Shown here: piece by piece, positions 46,778-55,307 of the stretch
Numbering within the stretch: position 1 is the stretch's first letter
Layout of the letters: each line of letters begins with the position of its first letter
DNA from: Pseudomonas bharatica CSV86
GTDB taxonomy: Bacteria > Pseudomonadota > Gammaproteobacteria > Pseudomonadales > Pseudomonadaceae
Length of the DNA stretch: 64,000 bases
Reading direction: 5' to 3'
Assembly: GCF_000319305.2 (NCBI RefSeq)
Contig: NZ_AMWJ02000001.1
Span: forward strand, 992,001 to 1,056,000
Program-made: the position numbers and the translations under genes
The notes under the pieces: model-generated
What the model saw: the letters and a program-made list of their open reading frames with translations, nothing else
The model's database searches: none
What the model was told of the DNA's origin: nothing

Positions 46778-46822
46778 GATGTGACGCTTTTCGGATAAAT
46801 GGTCATTTTCTGGGTTCTTTTC

Positions 46823-47122
46823 ATGTTCGTTGCCCTCGAGCGTCTGATCAATCTGCACGACGGATATCGCAAGACCTTCCGCGTCAACGGCCAGGCCTTG
46901 TTGCTGCTGGTGGTGGATAACCGCCCGGTGCTGCTCGAAGACCGTTGCCCGCACCAGGGCGCGCCGCTGGCCGCGGCGACCCTGGAGGGCGATGTGCTGA
47001 GGTGTCCGCGGCATGGGCTGAGCTTCAGCCTGGCCTCGGGGCGCGCCTTGCAGCCGGGCTGCGCAGCGCTGAACCTGATCAGCCTGGCCTATGAAGGTGA
47101 CCGTATCGGCATTGACCTGTAG
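46823..47122 (+). CDS. Rieske [2Fe-2S] domain protein
   Basis: The 99-residue protein is a stand-alone Rieske domain: CPHQGAPL and CPRHGLSF supply the two Cys-His pairs that bind the cluster. An ATG eight codons upstream (46799) is also possible. Such small proteins act as ferredoxin-like electron carriers for oxygenases or, as NirD-like proteins, for reductases. No partner gene lies beside it, so its role is open. Confidence 0.85.
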   Translation: MFVALERLINLHDGYRKTFRVNGQALLLLVVDNRPVLLEDRCPHQGAPLAAATLEGDVLRCPRHGLSFSLASGRALQPGCAALNLISLAYEGDRIGIDL

Positions 47123-47219
47123 GCTGGATCTGGTCTAAAGCCGTATTGCCAGGTTTCGTCCGTTTCAGTGATCGTGAATTCCGACATCCATTCATCTTGG
47201 TACTGACAGGAGTTTTCCC

Positions 47220-47708
47220 ATGCATTACGTAACGCCCGATTTGTGCGACGCCTACCCTGAACTGGTGCAGGTGCTGGAGCCGATGTTCAGCAACTTCGGC
47301 GGTCGCGATTCGTTCGGCGGCGAAATCGTCACCATCAAGTGCTTCGAAGACAACTCGCTGGTCAAGGAGCAGGTCGAGCTGGATGGCAAGGGCAAGGTCC
47401 TGGTGGTCGATGGCGGCGGTTCGCTGCGCCGTGCGCTGCTGGGCGACATGCTCGCCGAGAAGGCGGCGAAGAATGGCTGGGAAGGCCTGGTGATCTACGG
47501 GTGCGTGCGCGATGTGGACGTCCTGGCGCAGACCGACGTCGGCGTGCAGGCCCTGGCCAGCCACCCGATGAAGACCGACAAGCGTGGTATCGGCGACCTG
47601 AATGTCGCGGTGACCTTCGCCGGTGTCACCTTCCACCCGGGGCAATACGTCTATGCGGACAACAACGGCGTGATCATCTCGCCCAGCCCGCTGAAGATGC
47701 CCGAGTAA
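47220..47708 (+). CDS. rraA: RraA, ribonuclease E activity regulator
   Basis: The 162-residue protein matches RraA throughout: [60 protein letters not shown] and [20 protein letters not shown]. RraA binds RNase E and slows RNA decay; members of the fold can also act as 4-hydroxy-4-methyl-2-oxoglutarate aldolases. AGGAG lies nine bases before the ATG. zntB follows 27 bases after the stop, probably in one transcript. Confidence 0.95.
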   Translation: MHYVTPDLCDAYPELVQVLEPMFSNFGGRDSFGGEIVTIKCFEDNSLVKEQVELDGKGKVLVVDGGGSLRRALLGDMLAEKAAKNGWEGLVIYGCVRDVDVLAQTDVGVQALASHPMKTDKRGIGDLNVAVTFAGVTFHPGQYVYADNNGVIISPSPLKMPE

Positions 47709-47735
47709 TCACGCAAACAGGACGATGGGGTAAGG

Positions 47736-48731
47736 ATGTTCGAGGAAGAAAACGCGCAATGGGGGCTGGTTCATGCCCTGGTGCTCGATGGCAGGGGCGG
47801 TGCGCGTTCCATCGCTCGGACGCAGCTCGACGGCCTGGTGCTGCAGCCGGAGGAAAGCCTCTGGCTGCACTGGGACCGCGGCCACCCGCAAACCCAGACC
47901 TGGCTGCGCCAGGACAGCGGCCTGAACGAATTCTCCTGCGACCTGTTGCTGGAAGAAAACACCCGCCCGCGCATGCTGCCGCTGCCAGATGCGCAGATGC
48001 TCCTGTTCCTGCGCGGGATCAACCTCAATCCCGGTGCCGAGCCTGAAGACATGGTCTCGGTGCGTATCTTCGCCGAAGCGCAGCGGGTGATCTCGCTGCG
48101 CCTGCGGCCGTTACGGGCTACCGACGAGTTGCTGCAGCAACTGGATGAAGGACGCGGGCCGCGTACCGCGTCGGAATTGCTGCTGAGCCTGGCCCAGTTG
48201 CTCACCGACAAGATCCAGGCGGTGGTTTCCGACCTGTCGGAACTGGTCGATGACCAGGAAGAAAAGCTCGAAGCCGACGAACGCTACACCCCGGAGCACG
48301 GCGCCCTGCAGCAGATGCGCCGCCGCGCCGCGGGCCTGCGCCGTTTTCTCGCGCCGCAGCGGGAAATCTACGCGCAACTGGCGCGCAACAAATGCCCGTG
48401 GTTCGTCGAGGATGATGCCGACTACTGGAACGAGCTGAACAACAGCCTGATCCGCTACCTCGAAGAGCTGGAACTGACCCGCGAACGGGTGGCGCTGGTG
48501 CTGGAAAGCGAGGACCGGCGGCTGAATGAGCGGATGAACCGGACCATGTACCGGTTCGGCATCATTACCTGCATTTTCCTGCCGATGAGTTTTGTCACCG
48601 GGCTGCTGGGCATCAATGTTGGCGGGATTCCCGGGTCGGCAAGTCCCTATGGCTTCCTCTATGCCAGCCTGCTGGTGGTGGGCCTGGCCCTGGGGCAATG
48701 GTGGCTGTTCCGCCGGTTGCGGTGGGTTTGA
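47736..48731 (+). CDS. zntB: CorA-family zinc transporter
   Basis: The 331-residue protein has the large cytoplasmic N-terminal funnel domain (WGLVHALVLDGRGGARSIAR) with long helices (LSELVDDQEEKLEADERYTP) and two C-terminal helices. The GMN-type pore signature is GINVGGIPG, as in ZntB-like rather than magnesium CorA proteins. It probably moves zinc across the inner membrane. Confidence 0.9.
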   Translation: MFEEENAQWGLVHALVLDGRGGARSIARTQLDGLVLQPEESLWLHWDRGHPQTQTWLRQDSGLNEFSCDLLLEENTRPRMLPLPDAQMLLFLRGINLNPGAEPEDMVSVRIFAEAQRVISLRLRPLRATDELLQQLDEGRGPRTASELLLSLAQLLTDKIQAVVSDLSELVDDQEEKLEADERYTPEHGALQQMRRRAAGLRRFLAPQREIYAQLARNKCPWFVEDDADYWNELNNSLIRYLEELELTRERVALVLESEDRRLNERMNRTMYRFGIITCIFLPMSFVTGLLGINVGGIPGSASPYGFLYASLLVVGLALGQWWLFRRLRWV

Positions 48732-48756
48732 CGCCATGCTGATCAAAGCACACCGC

Positions 48757-49191
48757 GAACCCTGTGGGAGCTGGCTTGCCAGCGATAGCAACAGTGGCCC
48801 CACCACCGTAATCGCGGGTAAACCCGCTCCCACAGTGACCGTGTCGAACACAAAACCCGCGGTTGGCCGAGAAACCTGTGGGAGCGGGTTCACCCGCGAT
48901 TACGATAGTGGCCTCACCACCGCAATCGCTGGCAAGCCAGCTCCCACAATGACCGTGTCGCACACAAAACCCGCGGTTGGCCGAGAAACCTGTGGGAGCG
49001 GGTTCACCCGCGATTACGATAGTGGCCGCACCACCGCAATCGCTGGCAAGCCAGCTCCCACAATGACCGTGGCGCACACAAAACCCGCGGTTGGCCGAGA
49101 AACCTGTGGGAGCTGGCTTGCCAGCGATAGCAACAGTGGCCTCACCACCGCAATCGCGGGTAAACCCGCTCCCACAGGGTCCGAGGCGACG
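48757..49191. repeat. Tandem REP array with exact 114-bp period
   Basis: Units recur with an identical spacer ACCCGCGGTTGGCCGAGAAA (starts near 48854, 48968 and 49082), a period of 114 bases over three copies plus flanks. Two palindrome types alternate: GTGGGAGCTGGCTTGCCAGC and GTGGGAGCGGGTTCACCCGC. It occupies the gap between zntB and crfX. Confidence 0.92.
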
Positions 49192-49273
49192 GCAAAACCT
49201 GTTTCAGGCCAAATTGTTCATGTGACCCACAACAAGGCGACCTCGTCTCTGACAGACATTACGCGAGGTGCCC

Positions 49274-49519
49274 ATGCACGATCCGTTTGAACAATCCCTG
49301 CGCGACATGCTCAAGGCTTCGCCCTCCGCCCTGGAGCGCGATGACGACGCTTGCCTTGGGCGTGTGCTGAAAACCGCCAACCGCCAGGTCGGCGCCGGCG
49401 ATATGTTCAGCCTGCTTGGCCGTTGGGGCCAGGCGCTGATGATCGCCATCAACAATGGCTCGGCGCATGTCGCGCCGGTTCGCCGCACCGCTTCCAAAAA
49501 AGCTGATAAGGCCGATTGA
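49274..49519 (+). CDS. crfX: CrfX protein
   Basis: This 81-residue protein starts MHDPFEQSLRDMLKASPSAL and lies directly before cmpX-sigX-oprF, the place of crfX (PA1774) in P. aeruginosa. The product is a small, basic-ended soluble protein of unknown mechanism. GCGAGG precedes the ATG. The stop is two bases before the cmpX start. Confidence 0.85.
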   Translation: MHDPFEQSLRDMLKASPSALERDDDACLGRVLKTANRQVGAGDMFSLLGRWGQALMIAINNGSAHVAPVRRTASKKADKAD

Positions 49520-49521
49520 AT

Positions 49522-50346
49522 ATGGAACTTGATCTCTGGACCCAGAGCCTGGTCACCGCAATGACCGCGTTGTGGACCAAAGTCGCGAACTTCATCCCCA
49601 ACCTGTTTGGCGCCCTGGTCGTCGTGCTGCTTGGCTTCGTGGTCGCCAAGCTGCTCGATACCCTGCTGTCCAAACTTCTGGCCAAGCTGGGCCTGGACCG
49701 CCTGATGAGCGGTACCGGCCTGACCAAGATGCTCGGCCGGGTCGGCATCCAGGTGCCGATCTCGACCCTGATCGGCAAGATCGTCTACTGGTTCGTGCTC
49801 CTGGTATTCCTGGTTTCCGCCGCCGAGTCCCTGGGCCTGGAACGGGTGTCGGCGACCCTCGACATGCTCGCCCTGTACCTGCCGAAAGTGTTCGGCGGTG
49901 CCCTGGTGCTGCTCGCCGGCCTGCTGCTGGCCCAGGTGGCCAACGGCCTGGTGCGGGGCGCCGCCGAAGGCATCGGCCTGGAATACGCCGCCGGCCTGGG
50001 GCGCATCGCCCAGGGCCTGGTGATCATCATCAGTATCTCGGTCGCCATCAGCCAGCTCGAAGTCAAGACCGACCTGCTCAACCACGTGATCGTCATCGGC
50101 CTGATTACCGTTGGTCTGGCCGTTGCGCTGGCCATGGGCCTGGGCAGCCGCGAGATCGCCGGGCAGATCATCGCCGGCATCTATGTGCGCGAGCTGTACC
50201 AGGTAGGGCAGGAAGTGCGAATTGGCGACGTCGAAGGCCAGATCGAAGAGATCGGCACGGTGAAGACGGTAGTGCTGACCGACGAAGGCGACCTGGTCTC
50301 GCTGTCCAACCGGACCCTGCTGGAACAGCGTGTCAGTAGCCGCTGA
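49522..50346 (+). CDS. cmpX: CmpX mechanosensitive-channel-type membrane protein
   Basis: The 274-residue protein has about five membrane segments (FGALVVVLLGFVVAKLLDTL, VYWFVLLVFLVSAAESLG, LVIIISISVAISQ, VIVIGLITVGLAVALAMGLG) and an MscS-like soluble end (YQVGQEVRIGDVEGQIEEIG). It corresponds to CmpX (PA1775), linked in P. aeruginosa to sigX activity and envelope stress. It follows crfX with a two-base gap. Confidence 0.92.
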   Translation: MELDLWTQSLVTAMTALWTKVANFIPNLFGALVVVLLGFVVAKLLDTLLSKLLAKLGLDRLMSGTGLTKMLGRVGIQVPISTLIGKIVYWFVLLVFLVSAAESLGLERVSATLDMLALYLPKVFGGALVLLAGLLLAQVANGLVRGAAEGIGLEYAAGLGRIAQGLVIIISISVAISQLEVKTDLLNHVIVIGLITVGLAVALAMGLGSREIAGQIIAGIYVRELYQVGQEVRIGDVEGQIEEIGTVKTVVLTDEGDLVSLSNRTLLEQRVSSR

Positions 50347-50435
50347 CCGGGCAAATCTCTGCTAATGTATGCCGCCGCAAAACTGCCCCCTCCGGGCAGG
50401 CGGCGATGAATACCTGACTGTCGGCCTGATTTGTT

Positions 50436-51026
50436 TTGAATAGAACCTCACCGCTGCCCATGCGTTACGACCCCCGCGAACTCACCGATGAGGAGTTGGT
50501 GGCGCGTTCGCATGAGGAGCTTTTTCATGTCACCCGCGCCTATGAAGAACTCATGCGGCGCTATCAGCGCACCCTTTTTAACGTATGCGCACGTTATCTC
50601 GGGAACGATCGCGATGCGGACGATGTCTGTCAGGAGGTGATGCTGAAGGTGCTCTATGGGTTGAAGAACTTCGAGGGCAAGTCCAAGTTCAAGACCTGGC
50701 TCTACAGCATCACTTACAACGAGTGCATTACCCAGTACCGCAAGGAGCGACGCAAGCGCCGGTTGATGGATGCCCTGAGCCTGGACCCGGTCGAGGAGGC
50801 CTCTGAAGAGAAGTCGCCGAAGCCGGAAGAGAAGGGCGGGCTGGACAGGTGGCTGGTTCATGTGAACCCCATCGACCGAGAAATCCTGGTGCTGCGATTT
50901 GTCGCAGAGCTGGAGTTCCAGGAAATAGCCGACATCATGCACATGGGCTTGAGCGCAACGAAAATGCGTTACAAGCGCGCGCTGGACAAGCTTCGCGAGA
51001 AATTTTCCGGGCAGATGGAAACTTAG
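50436..51026 (+). CDS. sigX: ECF sigma factor SigX
   Basis: The 196-residue ECF sigma factor has region 2 (TLFNVCARYLGNDRDADDVC, QEVMLKVLYGLKNFEGKSKF) and region 4 (DREILVLRFVAELEFQEIAD). The start is TTG at 50436 (LNRTSPLPMRYDPRELTDEE), which gives the length I recall for P. aeruginosa SigX. An ATG at 50460 would give a shorter form. SigX drives oprF and fatty-acid and membrane genes under envelope stress. No anti-sigma gene is adjacent, as usual for sigX. Confidence 0.95.
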   Translation: MNRTSPLPMRYDPRELTDEELVARSHEELFHVTRAYEELMRRYQRTLFNVCARYLGNDRDADDVCQEVMLKVLYGLKNFEGKSKFKTWLYSITYNECITQYRKERRKRRLMDALSLDPVEEASEEKSPKPEEKGGLDRWLVHVNPIDREILVLRFVAELEFQEIADIMHMGLSATKMRYKRALDKLREKFSGQMET

Positions 51027-51079
51027 TCTGTCGGAAAATTCTCTAACGGTTCGGTGAGTTCTGCTAAACTTGCCGACGA

Positions 51080-51108
51080 GTTGTCCCCCGGTTATTGGTG
51101 GGGACGAC
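51080..51108 (+). promoter_or_regulatory. Hairpin in the oprF leader
   Basis: GTTGTCCCC (51080-51088) pairs with GGGGACGAC (51100-51108), a 9-bp stem with one G-U pair and an 11-base loop, 29 bases upstream of the oprF ATG. It lies between sigX and oprF, and could stabilise or control the oprF mRNA or partly stop sigX read-through. Confidence 0.5.
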
Positions 51109-51137
51109 TTAACAATCACCAAATGGGGATTTAACGG

Positions 51138-52178
51138 ATGAAATTGAAAAACACCTTGGGCTTGGCCATTGGTTCGCTGGTCGCCGCCACTTCCTTCGGC
51201 GTACTGGCTCAAGGCCAAGGCGCAGTCGAAATTGAAGGCAACGTCACCAAGCAGTACTACGACAGTGAGCGTAACTTCAAGAATGACGGCACCAACCCTG
51301 GCGTGCGTCTGGGCTACTTCCTGACCGACGACCTGTCCCTGGACCTGGGCTACAACGAGACTCACAACGCTCGTGGCGAAGTCTTCAACAAGGACATCAA
51401 GGGTTCCAAAGCCAAGCTGGACGCTACCTACCACTTCGGTACCGTTGGTGACGCGCTGCGCCCGTACGTTTCGGCCGGTTTCGCCCACGAAAGCCTGGGT
51501 CAAGCTACCCGCAACGGCCGTGATCACTCCACCTTCGCCAACCTGGGCGCTGGTGCCAAGTGGTACATCACCGACAACTTCTTCGCCCGTGCCGGCGTTG
51601 AAGCCAACTACAACATCGACGGCGGCTACACCGAGTGGGGCCCGAGCGTTGGTGTTGGTCTGAACTTCGGCGGCAGCGGCGGCAAGCAACCAGCTCCAGC
51701 ACCGGCTCCGGTTGCTGAAGTCTGCTCCGACAGCGACAACGACGGCGTTTGCGACAACGTCGACAAGTGCCCTGACACCCCGGCCAACGTTACCGTTGAC
51801 GCCGATGGCTGCCCGGCTGTTGCCGAAGTCGTTCGCGTTGAGCTGGACGTCAAGTTCGACTTCGACAAGTCGGTCGTGAAGCCAAACAGCTACGGCGACA
51901 TCAAGAACCTGGCTGACTTCATGAAGCAGTACCCACAAACCACCACCACCGTTGAAGGTCACACTGACTCCGTCGGTCCTGACGCTTACAACCAGAAACT
52001 GTCCGAGCGTCGTGCAAACGCCGTTAAGCAGGTTCTGACCCAGCAGTACGGTGTTGAGTCGAGCCGCGTTCAGTCGGTTGGCTACGGTGAGACCCGTCCG
52101 GTTGCCGACAACGCCACTGAAGCTGGCCGCGCCGTTAACCGTCGCGTAGAAGCTCAAGTAGAAGCCCAAGCCAAGTAA
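51138..52178 (+). CDS. oprF: Major outer-membrane porin OprF
   Basis: The 346-residue precursor has a signal peptide (MKLKNTLGLAIGSLVAATSF, cut after VLA), an eight-stranded beta-barrel to about residue 185, and a Pro/Ala linker (KQPAPAPAPVAE). A four-Cys loop follows (CSDSDNDGVCDNVDKC ... DADGC), then the OmpA peptidoglycan-binding domain (VEGHTDSVGPDAYNQKLSER). OprF anchors the outer membrane to the wall and allows slow solute entry. Codon choice is that of a very highly expressed gene. SigX upstream is a known activator. Confidence 0.98.
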   Translation: MKLKNTLGLAIGSLVAATSFGVLAQGQGAVEIEGNVTKQYYDSERNFKNDGTNPGVRLGYFLTDDLSLDLGYNETHNARGEVFNKDIKGSKAKLDATYHFGTVGDALRPYVSAGFAHESLGQATRNGRDHSTFANLGAGAKWYITDNFFARAGVEANYNIDGGYTEWGPSVGVGLNFGGSGGKQPAPAPAPVAEVCSDSDNDGVCDNVDKCPDTPANVTVDADGCPAVAEVVRVELDVKFDFDKSVVKPNSYGDIKNLADFMKQYPQTTTTVEGHTDSVGPDAYNQKLSERRANAVKQVLTQQYGVESSRVQSVGYGETRPVADNATEAGRAVNRRVEAQVEAQAK

Positions 52179-52196
52179 TTGGTCTAAGCGCTACTA

Positions 52197-52222
52197 GAAA
52201 AACCCGGCCTCGGCCGGGTTTT
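52197..52222. terminator. Bidirectional terminator between oprF and the kinase gene
   Basis: AAAAACCCGGCCTCGGCCGG followed by GTTTTT is a compact stem with A- and T-runs on both sides, so it can stop transcription of oprF and of the convergent gene. Confidence 0.9.
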
Positions 52223-52239
52223 TCTTTTTCTGCGGTTCG

Positions 52240-53910
52240 TCAGCCTTTCAGCAGGCCGATCAGCAGCACCAGGTTCAACAGCAGCGACAACAGCGCCAGG
52301 CCACGCCAGACTTTCAGAGGTTCGCGCTCCAACAAGGGTTTCGCGCGCAGGGCGAGGGGCTGGTGTTCGCCCTGGTCGAGCAGCAACAGCCATTGCTCGG
52401 CGGTTTCGAAGCGCTGACGCGGGTCGCTGGCCAGCGCCTGGGCCAGGTTGTGCTCCAGCCATTCCGGTAGGTCCGGGCGCAGGCGTGCAGCGCTGGTGGA
52501 CGTGGTGAACCGCGGATGCTGGAAGGCTTCGATCTCGCCGTAGGGATAATGCCCGGTGAGCAGCCAGAAAAGGCTGACGCCCACGGCGTAAAGGTCTTGT
52601 TGCACCGACGGCGGTTGCCCGTCGTAGGCTTCCGGCGCGATGAACGAGGGCGTGCCGGGCAGATCCTGCGAAGGTTCCTCCGACAGGCCCGGGCAGAAGG
52701 CCAGGCCGAAGTCCAGCAGGCGTACCTGGCCGTCATCGCCCAGGTGCAGGTTTTCCGGCTTGATATCGCGGTGCAGGATGTTGCGCCGGTGCAGCATGCC
52801 TGCTGCGCGCAGGGTCTGGCGGGCGATATCCAGCCATTGCGCCAGGGGCAGCGGGCCATGTTGCTGGAAGTGCCCGGCCAGGGTCTGGCCCGGGTACTCG
52901 CGCATCAGGTAGTACAGGTGCTGGCGCTGGTTGCCCGGGTGTACTTCGGGAAAGCAGCGCCCGGCTACCCGGCGCAGGAACCATTCTTCCATCAACAGCG
53001 CTTGCTGGGCGCCTGCGTCCTGCTCGCGGCTGGCCGGCAGGGTTTTCAGCAGCCAGGCTTGCCCCTGGCGATCGAGCACGCGGTAGAGCAGGGATTGACG
53101 GCTCTTGCCGACGATACTTTCGACCTGCCAGCCCTCGAAGGATTGCCCCGGACGCAGGTTCGGCGGCAGTGGCCAGTGATGCAATTGCGCCAGGGTGTCG
53201 CCAAGGCTGCTGGCACCGAGTTCCTCGACCCCGGCCAGCACCGCACTGGCATTGTCCTGGCTGCCGGCCAGGTGGGCCATGCGCACCAGGGTGTCTGCTG
53301 CTTGCTGAAGGTCCGGGGTATCGCGCAGGACGCTGGCGATCTGCCTGTCGTTGAGCATGCACCAGACACCATCGCTGAGCAGGACGAAGCGTTCGCCCTG
53401 CTGCAGCTCGCCTTCCTGGTAATCCACCAGCAGATGCTCATCCAGGCCGAGGGCGCGCTTGAGCACATGCTGCATGCCGGGCTGGTCCCAGACATGGTCC
53501 TGGCTGATGCGCCGCAACTGCCCGGTATGCCAGCGATAGGCCCGGCAATCGCCGACATGGGCCAGGGTAAAGCGCCGGCCACGCAGCACCAGTGCGGTCA
53601 GGGTGGTCAGCAGCGGCTGGCCGCCGCCGTTCGCCCGCAGCCAGCGATTCTGCGCCGACAGCAGACGGTCCAGGGCCTGGGCCACGCCCCAGGTGGGCGG
53701 CGTGGCGTAGTAGTCCATGGCCAACGCCTGCAGGCTGGCCCGCGCCGCCAGGCCGCCGTCGGCGCACTGGCTGACACCGTCGGCGAGGGCGACCAGGTAG
53801 CCCTTGCTCGCCGCCAGCTCGGGCCCTGGGGTAACCAGGCGCGTGGCGTCCTGGTTTTCTTCCCGCGGGCCGCTGGCGCTGGCTTGGGCGATGCTCAGTC
53901 GCAGGCTCAC
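52240..53910 (-). CDS. Bifunctional PP2C phosphatase / Ser-Thr protein kinase
   Basis: This 556-residue fusion has an N-terminal PP2C phosphatase (SGPREENQDATRLV, LVALADGVSQCADGGLAARA, HVGDCRAY, LLSDGVWCML, GSQDNASAVL), a kinase domain from about residue 235 with catalytic HRDIKPENLHL, DFGLAF and APEAYDG, and a C-terminal membrane helix (GLALLSLLLNLVLLIGLL). The start is GTG at 53910 (VSLRLSIAQASASGPREENQ), five bases after the nasA stop. It is cotranscribed with the nitrate transporter; a similar gene sits beside nas genes in other pseudomonads. Its targets are unknown. Confidence 0.9.
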   Translation of the reverse strand: MSLRLSIAQASASGPREENQDATRLVTPGPELAASKGYLVALADGVSQCADGGLAARASLQALAMDYYATPPTWGVAQALDRLLSAQNRWLRANGGGQPLLTTLTALVLRGRRFTLAHVGDCRAYRWHTGQLRRISQDHVWDQPGMQHVLKRALGLDEHLLVDYQEGELQQGERFVLLSDGVWCMLNDRQIASVLRDTPDLQQAADTLVRMAHLAGSQDNASAVLAGVEELGASSLGDTLAQLHHWPLPPNLRPGQSFEGWQVESIVGKSRQSLLYRVLDRQGQAWLLKTLPASREQDAGAQQALLMEEWFLRRVAGRCFPEVHPGNQRQHLYYLMREYPGQTLAGHFQQHGPLPLAQWLDIARQTLRAAGMLHRRNILHRDIKPENLHLGDDGQVRLLDFGLAFCPGLSEEPSQDLPGTPSFIAPEAYDGQPPSVQQDLYAVGVSLFWLLTGHYPYGEIEAFQHPRFTTSTSAARLRPDLPEWLEHNLAQALASDPRQRFETAEQWLLLLDQGEHQPLALRAKPLLEREPLKVWRGLALLSLLLNLVLLIGLLKG

Positions 53911-53915
53911 CGGCG

Positions 53916-55127
53916 TCAGACCCGCGCTGCCGTAACGGCGGCGGAGCCCCAGGTGGTGCGCCAGCGGCGCTTGACCCCATGCAGGCCGAACCAGGCCAGC
54001 ACGCCGAGGCTGGCGAACAGCCACAAGCCCAGCTGGTAATCACCGCTGTGCTGCTTGATCGCGCCCAGGCCGGCGGCCAGGAGGAAGCCACCGATACCGC
54101 CGGCCATGCCGATCAGCCCGGTCATGACCCCGATTTCCTGGCGGAAGCGCTGTGGCACCAACTGGAACACCGCACCGTTGCCCGCACCAAGGCCGAGCAT
54201 GGCGCTGACGAACAGGGCCAGCGCCGCTATCGAACTGGGCAGGTTGAAGCCGACTGCGGCAATGCACACCGCCGCCACGCTGTACATCGCCAGCAGGGTG
54301 CGAATACCGCCGAAGCGGTCGGCCAAGGCGCCGCCCAGCGGACGCATTAGGCTACCGGCGAAGACGCAGGCGGCGGTGTAGTAGCCGGCCTTGACCGGGT
54401 CGAGGCCGTACTGGTCGTTGAAGTAGCCGGGCAGGGCGCTGGCCAGGCCGATGAAGCCGCCGAAGGTCACGCTGTAGAAGAACATGAACCACCAGCTGTC
54501 ACGGTCGCCCAGGGCCTTGAGGTAATCGGCCACGGCCTTGGGTTTCGGCCGCTGCGGGGCGTTGCGCGCCAGCAGGGCGAAGAGCACGACCGTCAGCGCC
54601 AGCGGCAGTACAGCAAAGCCGAACACGTTGTTCCAGCCGTAGGCGGCGGCCAGCACCGGCGCCAGCAGGGCGGCGAACACGGTGCCGGAGTTCCCCGCGC
54701 CGGCGATACCCATGGCCTTGCCCTGATGCTGCGGTGGATACCACTGCGAGGCCAGCGGCAGGGACACCGCGAACGAAGCCCCGGCCACACCGAGGAACAC
54801 CCCGAGCAGAAGGGCCTGCTCGTAGCTGTTGACCCCCAGCTTCCAGGCGCTGAACAGGGCGACGATAACGATCACCTGGCCGATCAGGCCGGCGGTCTTG
54901 GGGGAGAGGCGGTCTACGAGGATGCCCATGACGAAGCGCAGCACCGCGCCGGCAAGAATCGGCGTCGCCACCATCAGCCCGCGTTGTTGCGCGGTGAGTT
55001 GCAGATCGGTGGCGATCTGCACGGCGAGCGGGCCGAGCAGGTACCAGACCATGAAGCTCAGGTCGAAATACAGGAAAGCGGCAAACAGGGTCGGGACATG
55101 CCCGGATTTCCAGAAGCTCGTATTCAT
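53916..55127 (-). CDS. nasA: Nitrate/nitrite MFS transporter
   Basis: The 403-residue protein has twelve predicted helices of the NarK/NasA family. The start is MNTSFWKSGHVPTLFAAFLY, and the nitrate signatures are GAGNSGTVFAALLAPVLAAA (helix 5) and GLGAGNGAVFQLVPQRFRQE (helix 8/9 region, GAGNG). It imports nitrate for assimilation. The start ATG at 55127 is preceded by a leader with a terminator hairpin that probably responds to NasT. The kinase gene follows five bases after its stop. Confidence 0.93.
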   Translation of the reverse strand: MNTSFWKSGHVPTLFAAFLYFDLSFMVWYLLGPLAVQIATDLQLTAQQRGLMVATPILAGAVLRFVMGILVDRLSPKTAGLIGQVIVIVALFSAWKLGVNSYEQALLLGVFLGVAGASFAVSLPLASQWYPPQHQGKAMGIAGAGNSGTVFAALLAPVLAAAYGWNNVFGFAVLPLALTVVLFALLARNAPQRPKPKAVADYLKALGDRDSWWFMFFYSVTFGGFIGLASALPGYFNDQYGLDPVKAGYYTAACVFAGSLMRPLGGALADRFGGIRTLLAMYSVAAVCIAAVGFNLPSSIAALALFVSAMLGLGAGNGAVFQLVPQRFRQEIGVMTGLIGMAGGIGGFLLAAGLGAIKQHSGDYQLGLWLFASLGVLAWFGLHGVKRRWRTTWGSAAVTAARV

Positions 55128-55150
55128 GGGACACCTCACGGGGCTGAAAC

Positions 55151-55200
55151 AAAAAAACGCCGCTTCCCGGCTCGCATGGGTGGCGAGGGGGAGAGCGACG
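55151..55200 (-). promoter_or_regulatory. nasA leader with terminator, likely NasT antitermination site
   Basis: Read on the minus strand, CGTCGCT (55200-55194) pairs with AGCGGCG (55164-55158) followed by T7 (55157-55151), about 24 bases before the nasA ATG. Inside is a second stem, CTCGC/GCGAG, with a 7-base loop. A leader terminator ahead of nas genes, with ANTAR protein NasT encoded nearby, fits the NasS/NasT antitermination mechanism known in Azotobacter and Pseudomonas. Confidence 0.65.
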
Positions 55201-55307
55201 TCTTTGTCGGTATTGGGGGTTGGGGCAACCGCCGTTGGCTACCGGAATATTCCTAGCAAGAGCTGGGCCAGATGCCTGTCATGGGATTTGTGTCCGACAC
55301 ATAGCCC

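Noticed and set aside
48757..49191. Evenly spaced repeats as a possible CRISPR array
   Set aside because: The repeats are palindromic REP units and the spacers are identical from copy to copy; no cas gene is nearby.
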